From contig JAQSEB010000203.1 in the NCBI GenBank assembly GCA_030063045.1, forward strand, positions 62,001-126,000: DNA of 64,000 nt. Direction: 5' to 3'. Both the position numbers and the translations under genes were made by a program. The notes beneath the pieces are model-generated. The model searched no databases. It saw only the letters and a program-made list of their open reading frames with translations, and was not told the DNA's origin. Numbering within the stretch: the first letter of the stretch is position 1; each line of letters opens with the position of its first letter. Shown here piece after piece: positions 32,603 through 44,976 of this stretch. This DNA is from Pratylenchus scribneri. Taxonomy: Eukaryota; Nematoda; Chromadorea; Rhabditida; Pratylenchidae.

Positions 32603-34270
32603 ATTTAATTTAACTTTAAATTTGATGAATAGAATGTAATGCAAAAGAATTATGAAAGGAAGATGAATTCGAAATTTGAAGATAGCGAATTGAAATATTT
32701 AAAAATTCGCAGGTCATTCGCCAAATCTGCGTCTGCCTCAAAGTATAATAGGTTGACAAAATTATTTATTCGAACATATTTTTGAAAAGAAAATAAAGAG
32801 GAATAAATGAAGCGGAAAGAAGGAGAATATAAGAGAGCATTGCTTGCAGTGGTTATTATAATATGCAAAAATAGCGTCAAAATACTAATGAAAATGTCTG
32901 CTTTTTTGGTTAAATTTTTAAAATTTAAAGTGCAATGCAACCAGAATTACATAAAAATTGACTAAAAATAAAACAAAATGGAAGAATACATAAAATGAAA
33001 AATTGAAAGTGCAGAAAATGACTTTACTAAAAATGATAATTATGTTCAGAAAAAAAATAATAGATAATAATTGACAAAAAATATAAAGGCTTATTTTTAA
33101 TTTTTGGCTACATAAAATGCCCGAAATTAAAAAAAAAATGAAAAAATTTTAAAGGAAATTGCTAGCAAGCAACATGAGCTTAAGAAATTGTAGTATTAAG
33201 GAAATAATAATAAGTAAAATTAAAGTCAATAAAATTGAAAATTCTGCCTATATTTAAAACGGAATTCTGGAAAATCCAAAATTTGGCACACATAAAATGG
33301 CCGAAATGAAAAATTTTATAAAAAGGGAAATGGCTGTCAGAATGAAAAATGGGTGGTGAGCGGGCATGAAAATTAAAATTAGAATTTTTTGAAAGAGATT
33401 TTGCATTCCTCTGGAATACCCAAAAATAAGGAAAAAATGAAGGAACAATGGAATTTATGGAACAGGGGCCAACCTGTTGGGCATGAAAAATGTGCATAGG
33501 AAAATGAGAAATTTTTTATGAGGCGCGCCCGTAAAACATTCATTTGCCGAAAGGCCCTTTGAAAAGAGAGGGAAGAAAGGGAGCCTCTGACAAAGGTTGC
33601 CGGCGGCCAATGGAGTAATTTTTTATTCACAAGATAATAATGGGGGAAAGAAGGGGAAATCCTAGTGGAACTGAAAAAGAAAGGGCAACCGGCACTGTGG
33701 ATGTGGCCAATGCCAACAATGAACAAAAAAAAATGAAAATAAATGGGCAGTGAGCGGAGACATTGGGTTACCCTGGGTGAGTGAAAAAAAATGTTTAATG
33801 AGAATGTATGGATGGGGAGAAGGGGGAATACTCGGGCTCGGACTCGGACTGGGTTTACGTTGGAATAATAAAACATGTTGTGGAGAAAGGACTCAAATTC
33901 CAAATTCCAGACCCAACTTTATTATGTCCCCTAACCTATGTATAATATTAAACCAAAATATTTGCACGCGAATTTGTTATTTACTACCTATTCGAATATT
34001 GCCTAAGCCAGAATATTCATAAATTTATTAAATTTACCCTAAAAATTTTTCTTGTCAAAAATTTATATATTCTTGAATTTATGTTTTTGATTTATATTAC
34101 CCGTCCTGTCTCCTCTATATTCACACTTAGCTAAGAAAGAAGTAGGATAAATTATTAAAAGGGAGTCAAATTATTCAAAGACCCACGAGAAAATACTTAA
34201 TATTTTTGGCATGAATTTGTGTAAATTCAATGATTCTTTATAGAAATTTATAAAATTAAATTATCCTTAT
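32603..34270. other. intergenic DNA, no supportable gene
   Basis: A weak internal duplication is visible: CATAAAATGCCCGAAATTAA near 33111 and CATAAAATGGCCGAAATGAA near 33291. Long minus-strand frames at 33180-33903 have no splice signals or motif that would support a gene. Confidence 0.4.
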
Positions 34271-34274
34271 GAAA

Positions 34275-35080
34275 TTAGGAAAAATTGGTTCATACGGTCC
34301 AAGCTCTAAATCATAAGAATGATATACCATTCGACGCGTCTTGACGAGCTGAGTCCGAATCTGCAAAAATTTTTACCCGGCTAGCACTTTTGGCCAAGTT
34401 ATGGCCACTAGAAAATCGAAAAAGTGAAGGGTCCCCCCTTTGGGTCGAAAAAGTTCAAAATTTTTGTATCGACATATTATATATCAATCGACGCGTCTCG
34501 ATGAGCATAACACGATTCTAGCATTATTTTTACATATAACTCACATACAAAAAAGTTACAGTCGCGCAAAGGAAATACGGATTGGAACTGCTCCGGTGGG
34601 CATTTCAGAAGGGATTCCTACGTGTGCTCCGCCTTCGCTCCTCACGGCTCACTTAGCTCGCTAGCACTCGCTAAGTTCGCCGCCAGACCGCTCCTCGGTC
34701 CGGGTCGTCGCTACGGCTACGCCACTCCGGAGTCCACTCTTACATTCCTCCGCAGTTCCAACACATTCCAGCGAGACAAATGCCATAACTTTTTTATTTT
34801 AGAGTTTTTGGCGAAAGCAATCACAGATTCGGACTCTGCTCATCGAGACGCGTCGATTGAGGTATAATTTGTCCGAAAAGAAATTTTTCAAAATTTTTGG
34901 CCCATAGGGGGGACCCTCACTTTTTCGATTTTCTAGTGGCCATAACTTGGCCAGAAGTGCTTGCCGGGTAAAAATTTTTGCAGATTCGGACTCAGCTAGT
35001 TAAGACGCGTCGAATGGTATATAATTTGCATGATTTAGAGCTTGGACCGTATGAACCAATTTTACCTGAAATTATATTAA
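34275..35080. mobile_element. fold-back element of about 800 bases with GC-rich hairpin core
   Basis: The arms (about 34283-34520 and 34825-35072) are inverted copies. GGTTCATACGGTCCAAGCTC pairs with GAGCTTGGACCGTATGAACC, and ACCATTCGACGCGTCTTGAC pairs with an opposing AAGACGCGTCGAATGGT. Further in, TATCAATCGACGCGTCTCGA pairs with TCGAGACGCGTCGATTGA. Both arms carry AGTGAAGGGTCCCC-like words. The core (34600-34760) is GC-rich and packed with short complementary words such as CTCCGGAG ends and CTAGCACTCGCTAA. No coding capacity. Confidence 0.75.
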
Positions 35081-37594
35081 AAAATAAGATCAAAAATTAA
35101 TGTCGATAATTGGCAATATCATATGCGTTAAAGCTAAAGCTAAGATGAAAGCAAATGAATTTTTTTGAATATTCAGAAGAATTGGTTTTGGTTGGATTTG
35201 TTTCATTTCAAATTCTATTATTTCCCAAAAAGAGTTGCCACAGAACAAAGCGATGAGCACTCAACGAGTTTGTCAACGGTGGCCGGAAATAATAAAAAAT
35301 GAAAGAGGGGGAAACAATATTTGCCATAAATCTATTGTTTTTTGGGTCCACTTTCTTTAAATAACTGAATTAATGAAACAATCGAGAAGTCATGGGTCTT
35401 ATAACTTATTTAACCAATTATTTTTGTACAGTAAAATTTAAGGCATTTAATATTTATTGTAAATTGTGCAATTTTAGTCAATATCTTGACATTCATTCAG
35501 CAGGCTATTAATTAAATTACCATTGTGGAATTTTTTTATCTATGATTGAGGCTTGAGGGTACAAAATGTAAATTCTTTCGCTTTGGAAGAAAATTGAATG
35601 AAAGATAAAAATTTATTATTTTATTTACCTTTTAATTTAATAGGGAATGCAATTTATTAAATTAACGATAGGATGAGAATGATATTTAAGGAATTTGGGT
35701 AAACATAAAAAACATTAAAAGCAAATAAAATTTTATTGACGGCCCAAAAGGTGAGAATTGTATGTGCGGTTGATGATTGAAAAAAATTTATAAAGAAGAA
35801 TTTATGTTAATAATTTTTATGTCCTTAATTGGCTGTTTTTTCAAATTAAAATAAAGCATAAAAATTCATATATATGGTTTTGTGGGAATTTTAAGGAATT
35901 TGGATGTGTAAATTCTAAAAGAGAAATAAATTCTTTAAAAAGACCAAGCTTTTGAGGGATCGATAAACCGGGTTTATGAAAAGGTTTGATTATAGAAATT
36001 TTTTCATGGGACATAAAACGAAGAAAAACATTTAATTGTTTTTTAGGATCAAAATATATGTAATTTAAATTGATAAGGAACATTCAAAATTTATTGATAT
36101 TTCGAGAATTGAAAAAAAGCATGTAGTTAGTTTATTATGTGGAAAAAGGATTGGTCCATTTTGTGAAGCCCATTTGGTATTTGCCCTTTTTTAATATAGA
36201 CCAACGAGCAATATGAACTGAGCTGCTGGGATGGAATGGCTATTAGCGTCATCAACGGCAACGGCTGGAAATGACAATCATAATTTTCATAACATGGCAA
36301 TTATCAAAAAAAAACTAAATTTTATGTGTCCTAATAATGAGTGAGGATGAGGGTCCATACTCATCTAAATATCAAAATTCAAAACCTGAGTTAATCAATT
36401 ATTTATTTAATTAATATATTTTATGCAATTTTATAGAAATTAGAAAATTACTTAAGAAAATAAAATATTAATAAAATTAAAATAAGAAATAAAATATTTT
36501 TAAAAATTGACATATTTATCGATATTTTTATAGATGTATATTGAATATAAATAAAAGTTTATTTAATTTTAATAAAAATAATTTGGATATACAGAATTGG
36601 ATAAAATTATAGCAAAGCGATTAATTAAATAAATAAAAACCTAATTTTTTGACATGTTTAAAATTTAAAATATGAAAATCTCATTAAGTCAAATTTGTTT
36701 TCTCCTTTGAAGAATAAAATATATAATTTACATTAAATTTTTTTTGTAAACGGAAGGGAAATTTACTGAGATTATGATGAATGCAAATACAAATAATGCC
36801 TCTAGCAACTAAATAAGACCAAATTCGTCCTTTTTTTGGGGTGCTAAGAAAAGCGGGAATACTGATGAAAAAAAAAGAGGAAGAAGAAGCCGAAAATGAG
36901 GGGAAAGGGGCAAATGAAAGGAAAATATTTGTGGCCGAAGAAATAAAAAATGATGTCGTCTGGCAATTTCGTCGAATTGGCAGCCCCCTAGCCCTCCGGC
37001 GGGTGTTGGCATTGACACAAGCGGATGAAATGGAGAATATGTATGCCACAAGCAATTGGCCCCCCTCTTTCTCCGGCATAAAACAAATTTTGTTCCAAGA
37101 CCAAAAATATGACGAAGAAAGGAAAATGCAATGATGAGGGAGGATTTTGAATTCCGTGGTGGCCAGCTAATGTTTTTGAAAGTTGTTAGGTAAATTCCAA
37201 AAAAATGTAAATTAAAAATTCTTTCCAAATTTGATCAAATGTTTTGAACAAACAATTTATTCGTAGATTTGACATAAAATAAAAACCCAAATTGTCTTTA
37301 GAAAACAATTTATGAAAAAAAACACAAAATGTTTTGAAAAACAAAAAAAAAATGTTTAGAAGATAAAAAAAAATTATTTAATATTTCACATTTTTTGATA
37401 AATTTAATTGTTTCGTATTTCTAATTTTAAAAAGAATTTGTGGAATCAACCCCCGGCCTTTTTGAAGGTATCAATAATTCTGCTGCTAATTAATATTTTT
37501 AAATTAAATATTTTATTCAACCAATTAATCAAAATGAACATGGAAATTATATTTAAAAAAAATTAAAATAAATTATTTAATGCATTTTATTGGA
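35081..37594. other. AT-rich intergenic DNA, no supportable gene
   Basis: At 36684-37228 opposing frames are open on both strands for 97-139 codons in slightly less AT-rich sequence. Neither has a recognisable motif or an intron pattern, so I do not call a gene. Confidence 0.4.
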
Positions 37595-40265
37595 TTAAAA
37601 AAATTTCTGCCAAAACTGCCGTCGAGAATTGTTTTTCTGAGCGCAATTTGTTTTCTTTTCATTCATTTTGCAGACAATTCCCTTCATAATTTGATCCAAC
37701 AATAAACCATAATTTCCTTCGACCAGCATTTTCCAACCATTGGTTTCCATCACCTTTGAAATTGGCAAATTTCTTCATTATATTTTAATTTTTCATCTTG
37801 CTTCAAAATTTATTTAACTCTTTTTTTAAAGAGTAATAGTCAAATTTTTCCCACTTTTTTTCAATCTAATTATTTGCTTCCAAATTTATTTGAAATGTAG
37901 TGTCAGTCAGAGTTTAAAACCTATTAAATTCCTTGACCTTGAAATCTAATTTTCAAAATATTATCCAATGTTTAAAATCTATTAAATTCCTCGACCTTGA
38001 ATACCCAATTTTTCAAAATATTGTCCAATATGATGATTCTGATTTTTGAAAAAAAAACATTTTCGTACTAAAACCTTATTTATTTTATATTATTCAACCT
38101 ATGTCCTATTTATTATCAAAATAGCACATTTATGGATCGAAAAGATCGATGTAATATTTAAGGTTCATTAAAATAAAATGAAATATATCAAATAAAGCTT
38201 TCAACTTTTAATTTTTGCCCAAAAGAATATTTTCTCATTTAAATAAATTTTACCTCCTTTGCATTCTTCTGGATGTAGTTGATCGTTTTGCTCTTGAGAT
38301 ATTGAACAGAATGGCGATTGGCCAAAACCAGCAATTCACAAACATTCTCATTCCCCACTGAATTGGGCAATTCCTCACAAATTGCCATCAAAATTTGTTT
38401 GAATAATTTCGTATTATTTTGATTTTCTTCGACCAAAATTTTCCATCCATCAGATTTCATCACCTTAAAAATATATTTTTTTTTCATTTTTATGTGTCAT
38501 AGTAAATTTGGGACTTCGGAAAATCCCGGGATTTACGATATACGAAGCTGCTGGGCTGGCAAATTTAGGAAATCTCGGCTTTTTGACAGCGTAAGGATCC
38601 GAAAGTAGGCTCTTTCGACTTGGCATGGTCGATTTATTATAGAAATTTCAATTTCAGAGCCCTATAGACTTCTCTTAAAAAATTGAACCATTGTTTAAAC
38701 TCAAACTGGTTTTGGTTTACCAACTTTTGCCTAAGGCCTAATATCGGTCTGAAATTGAAATTCCATAGTGTAAATCGACAATATCGAGTCAAACGAGCTT
38801 ATTTTCGAACCCGTACTAAGCTTAGAAGCCGAGATTCCTGAAATTTACTAGACCAACCAAAGTTTGGTAAATTCCGGGATTTACCAATCTCTAATATTTA
38901 CCGTTACATGTGAATTTTCTCACCTCTTTTGCATTCAATTTGATGTAATTAATTGCCTTAATTAAGAGGTTGTGATGTTTGGGTGAAAGTCGATTGGCCA
39001 AAATCAGCAATTCACAAACATTCTCCTCGCCCATTGAATTGGGTAATCCCCAGAAAATGGCCTTCAAAATTTGATCCAGGAATTGAACATATTTTCCTTC
39101 TTTCAACATTTTCCATCCATCCGATTTCATCACCTTTAAAAATGAGCAAATCTTATAAGAATAAAATAATAATAAATTTGTTCACCTCTTTTGCATGCAT
39201 TTTGAAAAAATCAATCGATTTGATCTTGAGTTTTTGAAGAGAATAGTGATCGGCCCAAACTAACAATTCGCAGGCATTTTCATCTCCAATTGAATTGGAT
39301 AATTTCTCTTCACAGAGTACCTGTATAAAAAAATTTGCAAAGGACTGGAATTATGATTATAAATTTTTTTTTCTAAAATTGTTTTATGGGGTTTTTCAGG
39401 CGCTGAACACGAATCTGACGCCCATTTTTATGATATCTTTCAATCTTGGTAAGACAGAAATTGCTGAAAGGGGTCTAGTCAATTTTCAAAAAAAAATTTA
39501 TATATGTTTAAGTCGAATGATGGAAAAAGTCGAAAGTTGACCAAGACAAATATTTTTCTCGTAATAACTTGCAATATTACATAATAAATTTGGTATCATT
39601 CGATTCAGCTAGACGAGATGCGTCGTTTGAGCTATAATATGCAAAAAAATGTTTTTGAAAATTGGCCAATTTGGTAAAATTGGGCATTATCTTACTAAAA
39701 TTATAAAATACAATAAAATGAATATCTAATTCATGAAAAGCGCACAAATCACTAAATTACCTTAAAAATCGTATTTTTGAAAATTTTAAAAAACTAAAAA
39801 TTTTTGGGACCTTTTCCAAAAAATTTTTATAAAAAGGAAAAAATCGATTTACTTTCAATGCATCGATTTGATATTCGACAGCTGCCTCCAATAATTCTAT
39901 TGGCATTTCTCCAAGTTTTGGTGCTTTTCCAGTGTAACTAAAAATTAAAAAATTTTTAAAAATTAAAAGAATTTCACATGAATTTGAGCATTTGTTCAAG
40001 CACCGGAGAATTGATGTCCATAATTCTGACAATTCCTTCCTTTGCTTCAAGCATTTGATGTTCGAACATTGCTCGGAAAACTGGTGAATGTTTGGCCAAA
40101 ATACATTTATTTGCCTTAAAAATTCATCAAATGACTTTTTAATACATTTTTTACCTTGAATTCAACACCGTCCGCAGCTATGATGGTACAATCAATGAGA
40201 TCTTGTTTGTATAAATTGTCCATTTTTTCAGCAAAATTAGCCAATATTAAAGTATTATTTATTGT
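37595..40265 (-). CDS. BTB-domain protein with serially duplicated C-terminal (BACK-like) exons, 5' end uncertain
   Basis: Reading leftwards from 40265, exons give a BTB domain: MDNLYKQDLIDCTIIAADG, KCILAKHSPVFRAMFEH (40110-40060), INSPVLEQMLKFM and YTGKAPKLGEMPIELLEAA (39930-39880). A C-terminal region like that of SPOP/MATH-BTB proteins follows. It is repeated in separate exons at about 39310-39185, 39133-38925, 38463-38250 and 37755-37595. Each repeat has an ENVCELLxLANR...INYI..NAKEV block preceded by a VMKSDGWKML-type start; the last copy diverges and ends at 37595. Such proteins are usually substrate adaptors for Cullin-3 ligases. No MATH domain is visible upstream. The first exon has an acceptor before it (TTAAGCTTAG), so at least one 5' exon is unassigned. 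Confidence 0.75.
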
Positions 40266-41456
40266 TTCTGTACGGAATACTAAGCTTAAAAAGTATAAAT
40301 TTTTGAAAGAATTATGAATGAAATAAATAATAAATATTTTTAATGAAAAAAATAATAAATGGAATTTACCCAAAAATTACTGGATTTACCCAAATTCTTT
40401 CATGTCGAAAAATATTATATTTTTTTAGGCCATATAACTTGGCCATAACTAGGTATGAGGGCTCAGGGTTAGGTACAGGGCAGTATGGGATTAGGGCAAG
40501 GGATAGGAGTTAGGGAATCTTAAAGAAGTCGGAATTAGTCAAGTTAATAGATTCCCAATCCCAATGGAAAATTGAAGAGTAAAATTTAATAAGGGATGAT
40601 ATTTTTGAAGTCACTATTTTTCAGTCAAAAAAAGTGAATATTAATTTTTTGGGGATTTGTCATTTTCATTTATAAAAGAATGACGTATTTTTGTTAAAAC
40701 TTAAAATTGATGAATAAAATCTGTGACTTGGTGAGTGATATATAAAGGGGAATGGACCCTAAATAAAAGTTATCAAGTCATTGAGGCATTGGTGTTCAAG
40801 TCCCCAAAAGGAGAAGGAATAGACAAGGTAGATAAATAAAAACTGTCCAGCAGCAGATAAAGAAGCATCAATTTGCATGAATTATTTGGAAGATTAGAGA
40901 AAATTACATCGGGCTAATAAATTTGAATATTTTTGGTGAATTTGTGAATTTGATTTACGACAATTTTCCCATACACCTGCGTATTAATTTATTTGACAGA
41001 ATTTTTCCAATCACTTTCTCCTCCAATCTAGTGGAATATTTTCCTGCTGGAATGTGAAGTGTTCTATCATCAAAAATTTTGTCTAAATTCAAAATCCTAA
41101 AGAATTAAATACGATTTAAGAATGGCAAAGTTTTATTCTACGAATTTGGATTTAAGATTGAGAAATATTTAAATAAATATTCAAAAATGAATTCGACTCC
41201 CTAAACCAAAATTTTAAAAATTTTCATTTTATCAAATTAGTAAAAATTTTCAAAATATTGACGAAAATTACGAAAAATTGTCAAAAAAATGTTAAAATAT
41301 CGATATCAATATTGACACTCAAAAATGGCAAAATATTGATGAATACTGACAAAAAATATCATGAAAATCAATAAAAACGTTGATAAAACATGTTTTACGT
41401 TGTTTTCAAGCTATTTTAAGTTTCCAAACAAAATATTAAAATCAATAATCCGAGTC
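40266..41456. other. intergenic DNA, no supportable gene
   Basis: AT-rich with a short stretch of imperfect GGGATTAGGG-like words at 40450-40520. The words vary too much to be a telomere tract. Confidence 0.4.
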
Positions 41457-44425
41457 TTAATTATGATTCATCACAAAAATTGCTGCTGCTGCTGCTGGTG
41501 ATGGCCCTTGTTGTTGATTGGTTGTTTGTGTTGTGGTGGGAATAATTTGATTTGCCATTTTCAATATCGCTTTTCGATATGGCACATTTGTGGCAATTGA
41601 AATTAGCGGATTGAAGATGGGCATCCAATGGAATGTGAGCGATATGCACATTCTTCTTGCTTTTATTGCCAATGATTCGTCTGCCGCATTTCCATTTGTG
41701 AGATAAATTAAATAATGAGTGTATGACTCGTAAAATAGATGATCGGTAGAATTGCCTTGAAAAAATATGAAATTATTTTTTTTTATTTTTGTACTGTACT
41801 GATAAGACATTATTATAGAAAAAAGTAGAACATCTAAACGCACGGACTTTTTGATAAAAGATAGCATTTGGTGAAAAACATTGAAAATCGCGAAAAATTG
41901 AAAATGGCTAAAATTTATAGCGGTTCAATGGTTTCTTCTAGTAATATAAACAAACAAATCGATAGATTTCATCAAGATGCATTGTTTTATTAATGATTTG
42001 GCTTAAGTTTTACTAATTTTAATTAATTTTGGAATAAAAACACTAATAAGATGGTTTAAATGATTTAATACTCTAAATTTTTGATCAAATCATGATAAAT
42101 TTTATATAAATGTTGAATCTTGATCAGATTAATCGATAATGTATAAGATTTGAGTCTAGGACAAACCATTGAACTGCTAAAATCTTCACGCCATTTCGCA
42201 ATGTTTTCGCAATTTTAAATATTTTCATTATATAATTTTCTGATAGCTTTCAATAATGTCTTAACATTTGTTGATGTTTATTTAATCTTATATTCAATGG
42301 CAAATTTCTATTTTTTATTTTCAACCAACCAGCATTGCCAAATTCCTGTTCAATTGTTTGCTTAATTCCTTTTTCTTTCCAGTCAAATTGGAATTTACAA
42401 AACGAGAAATTTTCCAAAAACAGAATGCAATCACCATATAGGAAAGGACGGAAAAAATGGTAAAGCCAATACTGAAATCTGTTGGCAAACCCTATAAAAT
42501 TAATACATTTTAAATTTGTGAAAATAAAAATATTTTATGGTTCAAAACAAAAATATGGCGAAAATAATTGGCAAAATAAACCAAGCAATTTCTTTTTTTT
42601 TTGCCATAACCATTCTCCAATTATTCCCTACCCTCGATTTTGAGGACCCATATTTCATGGTAAGGTGAATTTAAAATTTTTTTTATTACAATTTTAGTCC
42701 CCTAAAGCTCTACAAAATATATTAAATCTGGACAAAAATGTCGTCAAATTAAATAGTCAGACCATTAATTTTCCCAATTTTTGGGGGTTTGAAAAATAAT
42801 TCTCTATCGGGAAATTAAAGTATATATACAAAATACAATATAATGTCCAAAATGATATTTTTGATACCAGAATACATACTAGGTATAGGTATGTAGTTCC
42901 GGTGCTTATGTTGTTTGGGTCCCCCTTTCTTTGAAGAAGGAAAAAAATAAGGGAAAAGTGAAGGGTCCCCCCTAAGGGTGTTAGGAATAGGGTTTAGGGT
43001 TTCGTGAGATGATTTTTGCTCCCATCATATCCGTAACCTATCCCTAATGACCCTAACCCTATTCCTGCTGATGGCGCAAAGGGACCCTTCACTTTTTCCT
43101 TCTTCAGGAAAAGGGGGGGACCAAAAGTACCGTGTTCCTAGTTTCCGCCACTCACCACCACCTTGGTACTCCGTACATAATATTTGGCCGCATTTCCATT
43201 TTCTCCAACAAAATAAGCCATAATCAATTGTTCATTGTATAAAATGGCCGATTCATTGAATGGCATTGTTTTGTTGGCCATTATTATTTGCACACAATTA
43301 TTTCCAAAATAAAAGGAAAGAAGCAAAAAAATGACGGAAAACATGCACAAATATTTGAAAAAATTAATTTTTATACCACTTAAAAATATATTATTTAATT
43401 AAAATTAATTATTTTGATTAACCGATTCAAGACCAAATATCTGTAAATGAATTGTGGGGTGACCCCGAAAACATCGATGTAGGCAAATGCAAAGGAACTG
43501 AAATTTATGATGGCAATCAAATTGCTCTCATTTTCGAACAAATAGCCGTCAAGCAAAATGATTAACACATTGGAATGAACGCTGGCAGCCTATGGAATTT
43601 TTTATATTTAATTGTTATATTTATTTTGGCAATAAGTAGGGCTGGGATTTTTGTTGATGAAAAATCGTGAAATATTTATTGAAATATTGATGAAAAAATT
43701 GCAAAATATTGCCAAAATATTGATGAAAATTTTTAAAAATGGTGTATTAAATAAAAAAAATTTCAGTAAAAAATGTTTTTTTTTCATTACTTTCAGTCAA
43801 AGTAATTCACATTTCGAAATTTTGATTCAGAAATTTTTAAAATATATTTTAAAAAATTCATTGACATCAATAAATTTTTCGAAAATCGGTCTTTTTTTAA
43901 AAATTTTTTCAAAAATTTTTAAAAATTTTTTCTCAAAACTTTAATAGTAACATTTTTCCAAGATTTTCATAAACTCTCTTTTCTTCAAATTTCCCAAAAA
44001 GTGAGCTTTAATTATTGGAAAATTATAACATTTAATCCATCGAAAAATAATTTCCCCTTTCGGAACTTTGAAAAATAAATCCTTTTTCTAATAATTTCTC
44101 CCTTTTGGTTTTTGGGAAGGTTGAAAAATAATTTCCCATGAGTATTAAAAAATTATATATCATAGTAATAATTTACAAAAAAAAATAATTTACAAAATAA
44201 TAATATAAAAGAATTATTTATAAAAATACCCAACCGTTTGCCCAAAAATTGTCAGCGAAACGAACAAAATGTCCACAATGCCAGTTTGAAGCAAAATTCG
44301 ACTGTGAATGCGCATTTCTTTGGGCGTTTTTTGATGACAAGAAAAATTAGCAAAAAATTAAAAATAAATCCAATTGGTGGACAAATCCGTGCATTCCACC
44401 AATGCAACAAATTTAGAGTGCTCAT
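41457..44425 (-). CDS. nematode 7TM chemoreceptor-like gene with a frameshift in exon 1
   Basis: Exons from right to left are: 44425-44240 (first helices, with RILLQTGIVDILFVSLTIFG); 43590-43430 (SNVLIILLDGYLFENES and the TM3 end QFIYRYLVLN); 43380-43155; 42490-42335 (GFTIFSVLSYMVIAFCF, then KKKELSKQLNRNLAML); and 41760-41457 (HWMPIFNPLISIATNVPYRK, then a Gln/Ala-rich tail). The YRYLVL and NPL..YRKAI motifs are typical of nematode serpentine chemoreceptors (Srd/Str-like; subfamily uncertain). The frame starting at the only good ATG (44425) runs out of phase at a run of six T at 44327-44332. One extra base there would connect it to the downstream frame. This is either a pseudogene or a homopolymer error. 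Two inverted-repeat elements sit in its introns. Confidence 0.7.
41890..42230. mobile_element. dispersed fold-back element, copy C
   Basis: ATAGCGGTTCAATGGTTT near 41918 faces GACAAACCATTGAACTGCTA near 42160. The inside keeps GATGGTTTAAATGATTTAA and TTTTTGATCAAATCATGATA as in copies A, B and D. It lies in an intron of the chemoreceptor gene. Confidence 0.55.
42900..43137. mobile_element. fold-back element with GTCCCCC ends in a chemoreceptor intron
   Basis: GGTCCCCCTTTCTTTGAAGA near 42919 is matched by CTTCAGGAAAAGGGGGGGAC near 43102. Inside, AAAAGTGAAGGGTCCCCCC pairs with AGGGACCCTTCACTTTTT, and TAGGAATAGGGTTTAGGG pairs with CCCTAACCCTATTCCTG. The AGTGAAGGGTCCCC word is shared with the 34.3-35.1 kb element. 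Confidence 0.65.
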
Positions 44426-44493
44426 TTTTTTCTTAATTTATTATTATTATTTTTATTTAAATTGACTCAAAATGAAAATATTTGGGTGAAAAT

Positions 44494-44976
44494 AGGGATC
44501 GGCAAATGTGCTTATGCGCACAAGACGTGCATTTATCTCTCGTTATCGATTTTCCAAAAGCACATTTTGAGGCACAAAAAAAATGTGCCTCCAAAAGTGT
44601 CTTAACACGAAAAAAAATCATAAGAGAGCGAGAGATGCATTGGAACATCGGAGAGACTGGATTTTGGAAAAGAAAGCCCTCTGCGAGAGGAAATGAACGA
44701 ACGATCGAATGGAGAAGGAGCCCGCAGGCACCCATCAAAAAGAGACCTCACAGGCTTGTCCATTTCCTCTCGCAGAGGGCTTTCTTTTCCAAAATCCAGT
44801 CTCTCCGATGTTCCAATGCATCTCTCGCTCTCTTATGATTTTTTTTCGTGCTAAGACACTTTTGGAGGCACATTTTTTTTGTGCCTCAAAATGTGCTTTT
44901 TTTTCTCTGATCGTCTAACCTCTTTTGCACGTTTTTTGCGCATAAGCACATTTGCCGATCCCTAGGTGAAAATCGT
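44494..44976. mobile_element. 480-base near-perfect fold-back element
   Basis: GGGATCGGCAAATGTGCTTA at the left end is the exact complement of TAAGCACATTTGCCGATCCC at the right. Arms of about 200 bases remain complementary almost throughout, including GAGAGACTGGATTTTGGAAA facing TTTCCAAAATCCAGTCTCTC, with a loop of about 50 bases near 44706-44756. The element is flanked by TA on both sides, consistent with a TA target duplication. The right arm has about 40 bases without a left counterpart near 44905-44935. No coding capacity. Confidence 0.85.

Noticed and set aside
33180..33903. Minus-strand frames up to 174 codons
   Set aside because: Aromatic-rich translation typical of AT-rich noncoding DNA read from A-rich strand; no family resemblance.
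36684..37228. Overlapping frames of 97-139 codons on both strands
   Set aside because: No motif, no splice structure, and both strands equally open.
40440..40520. Interstitial telomere tract (GGGTTAGG-like words)
   Set aside because: Words are irregular and few; no consistent TTAGGC or TTAGGG array.
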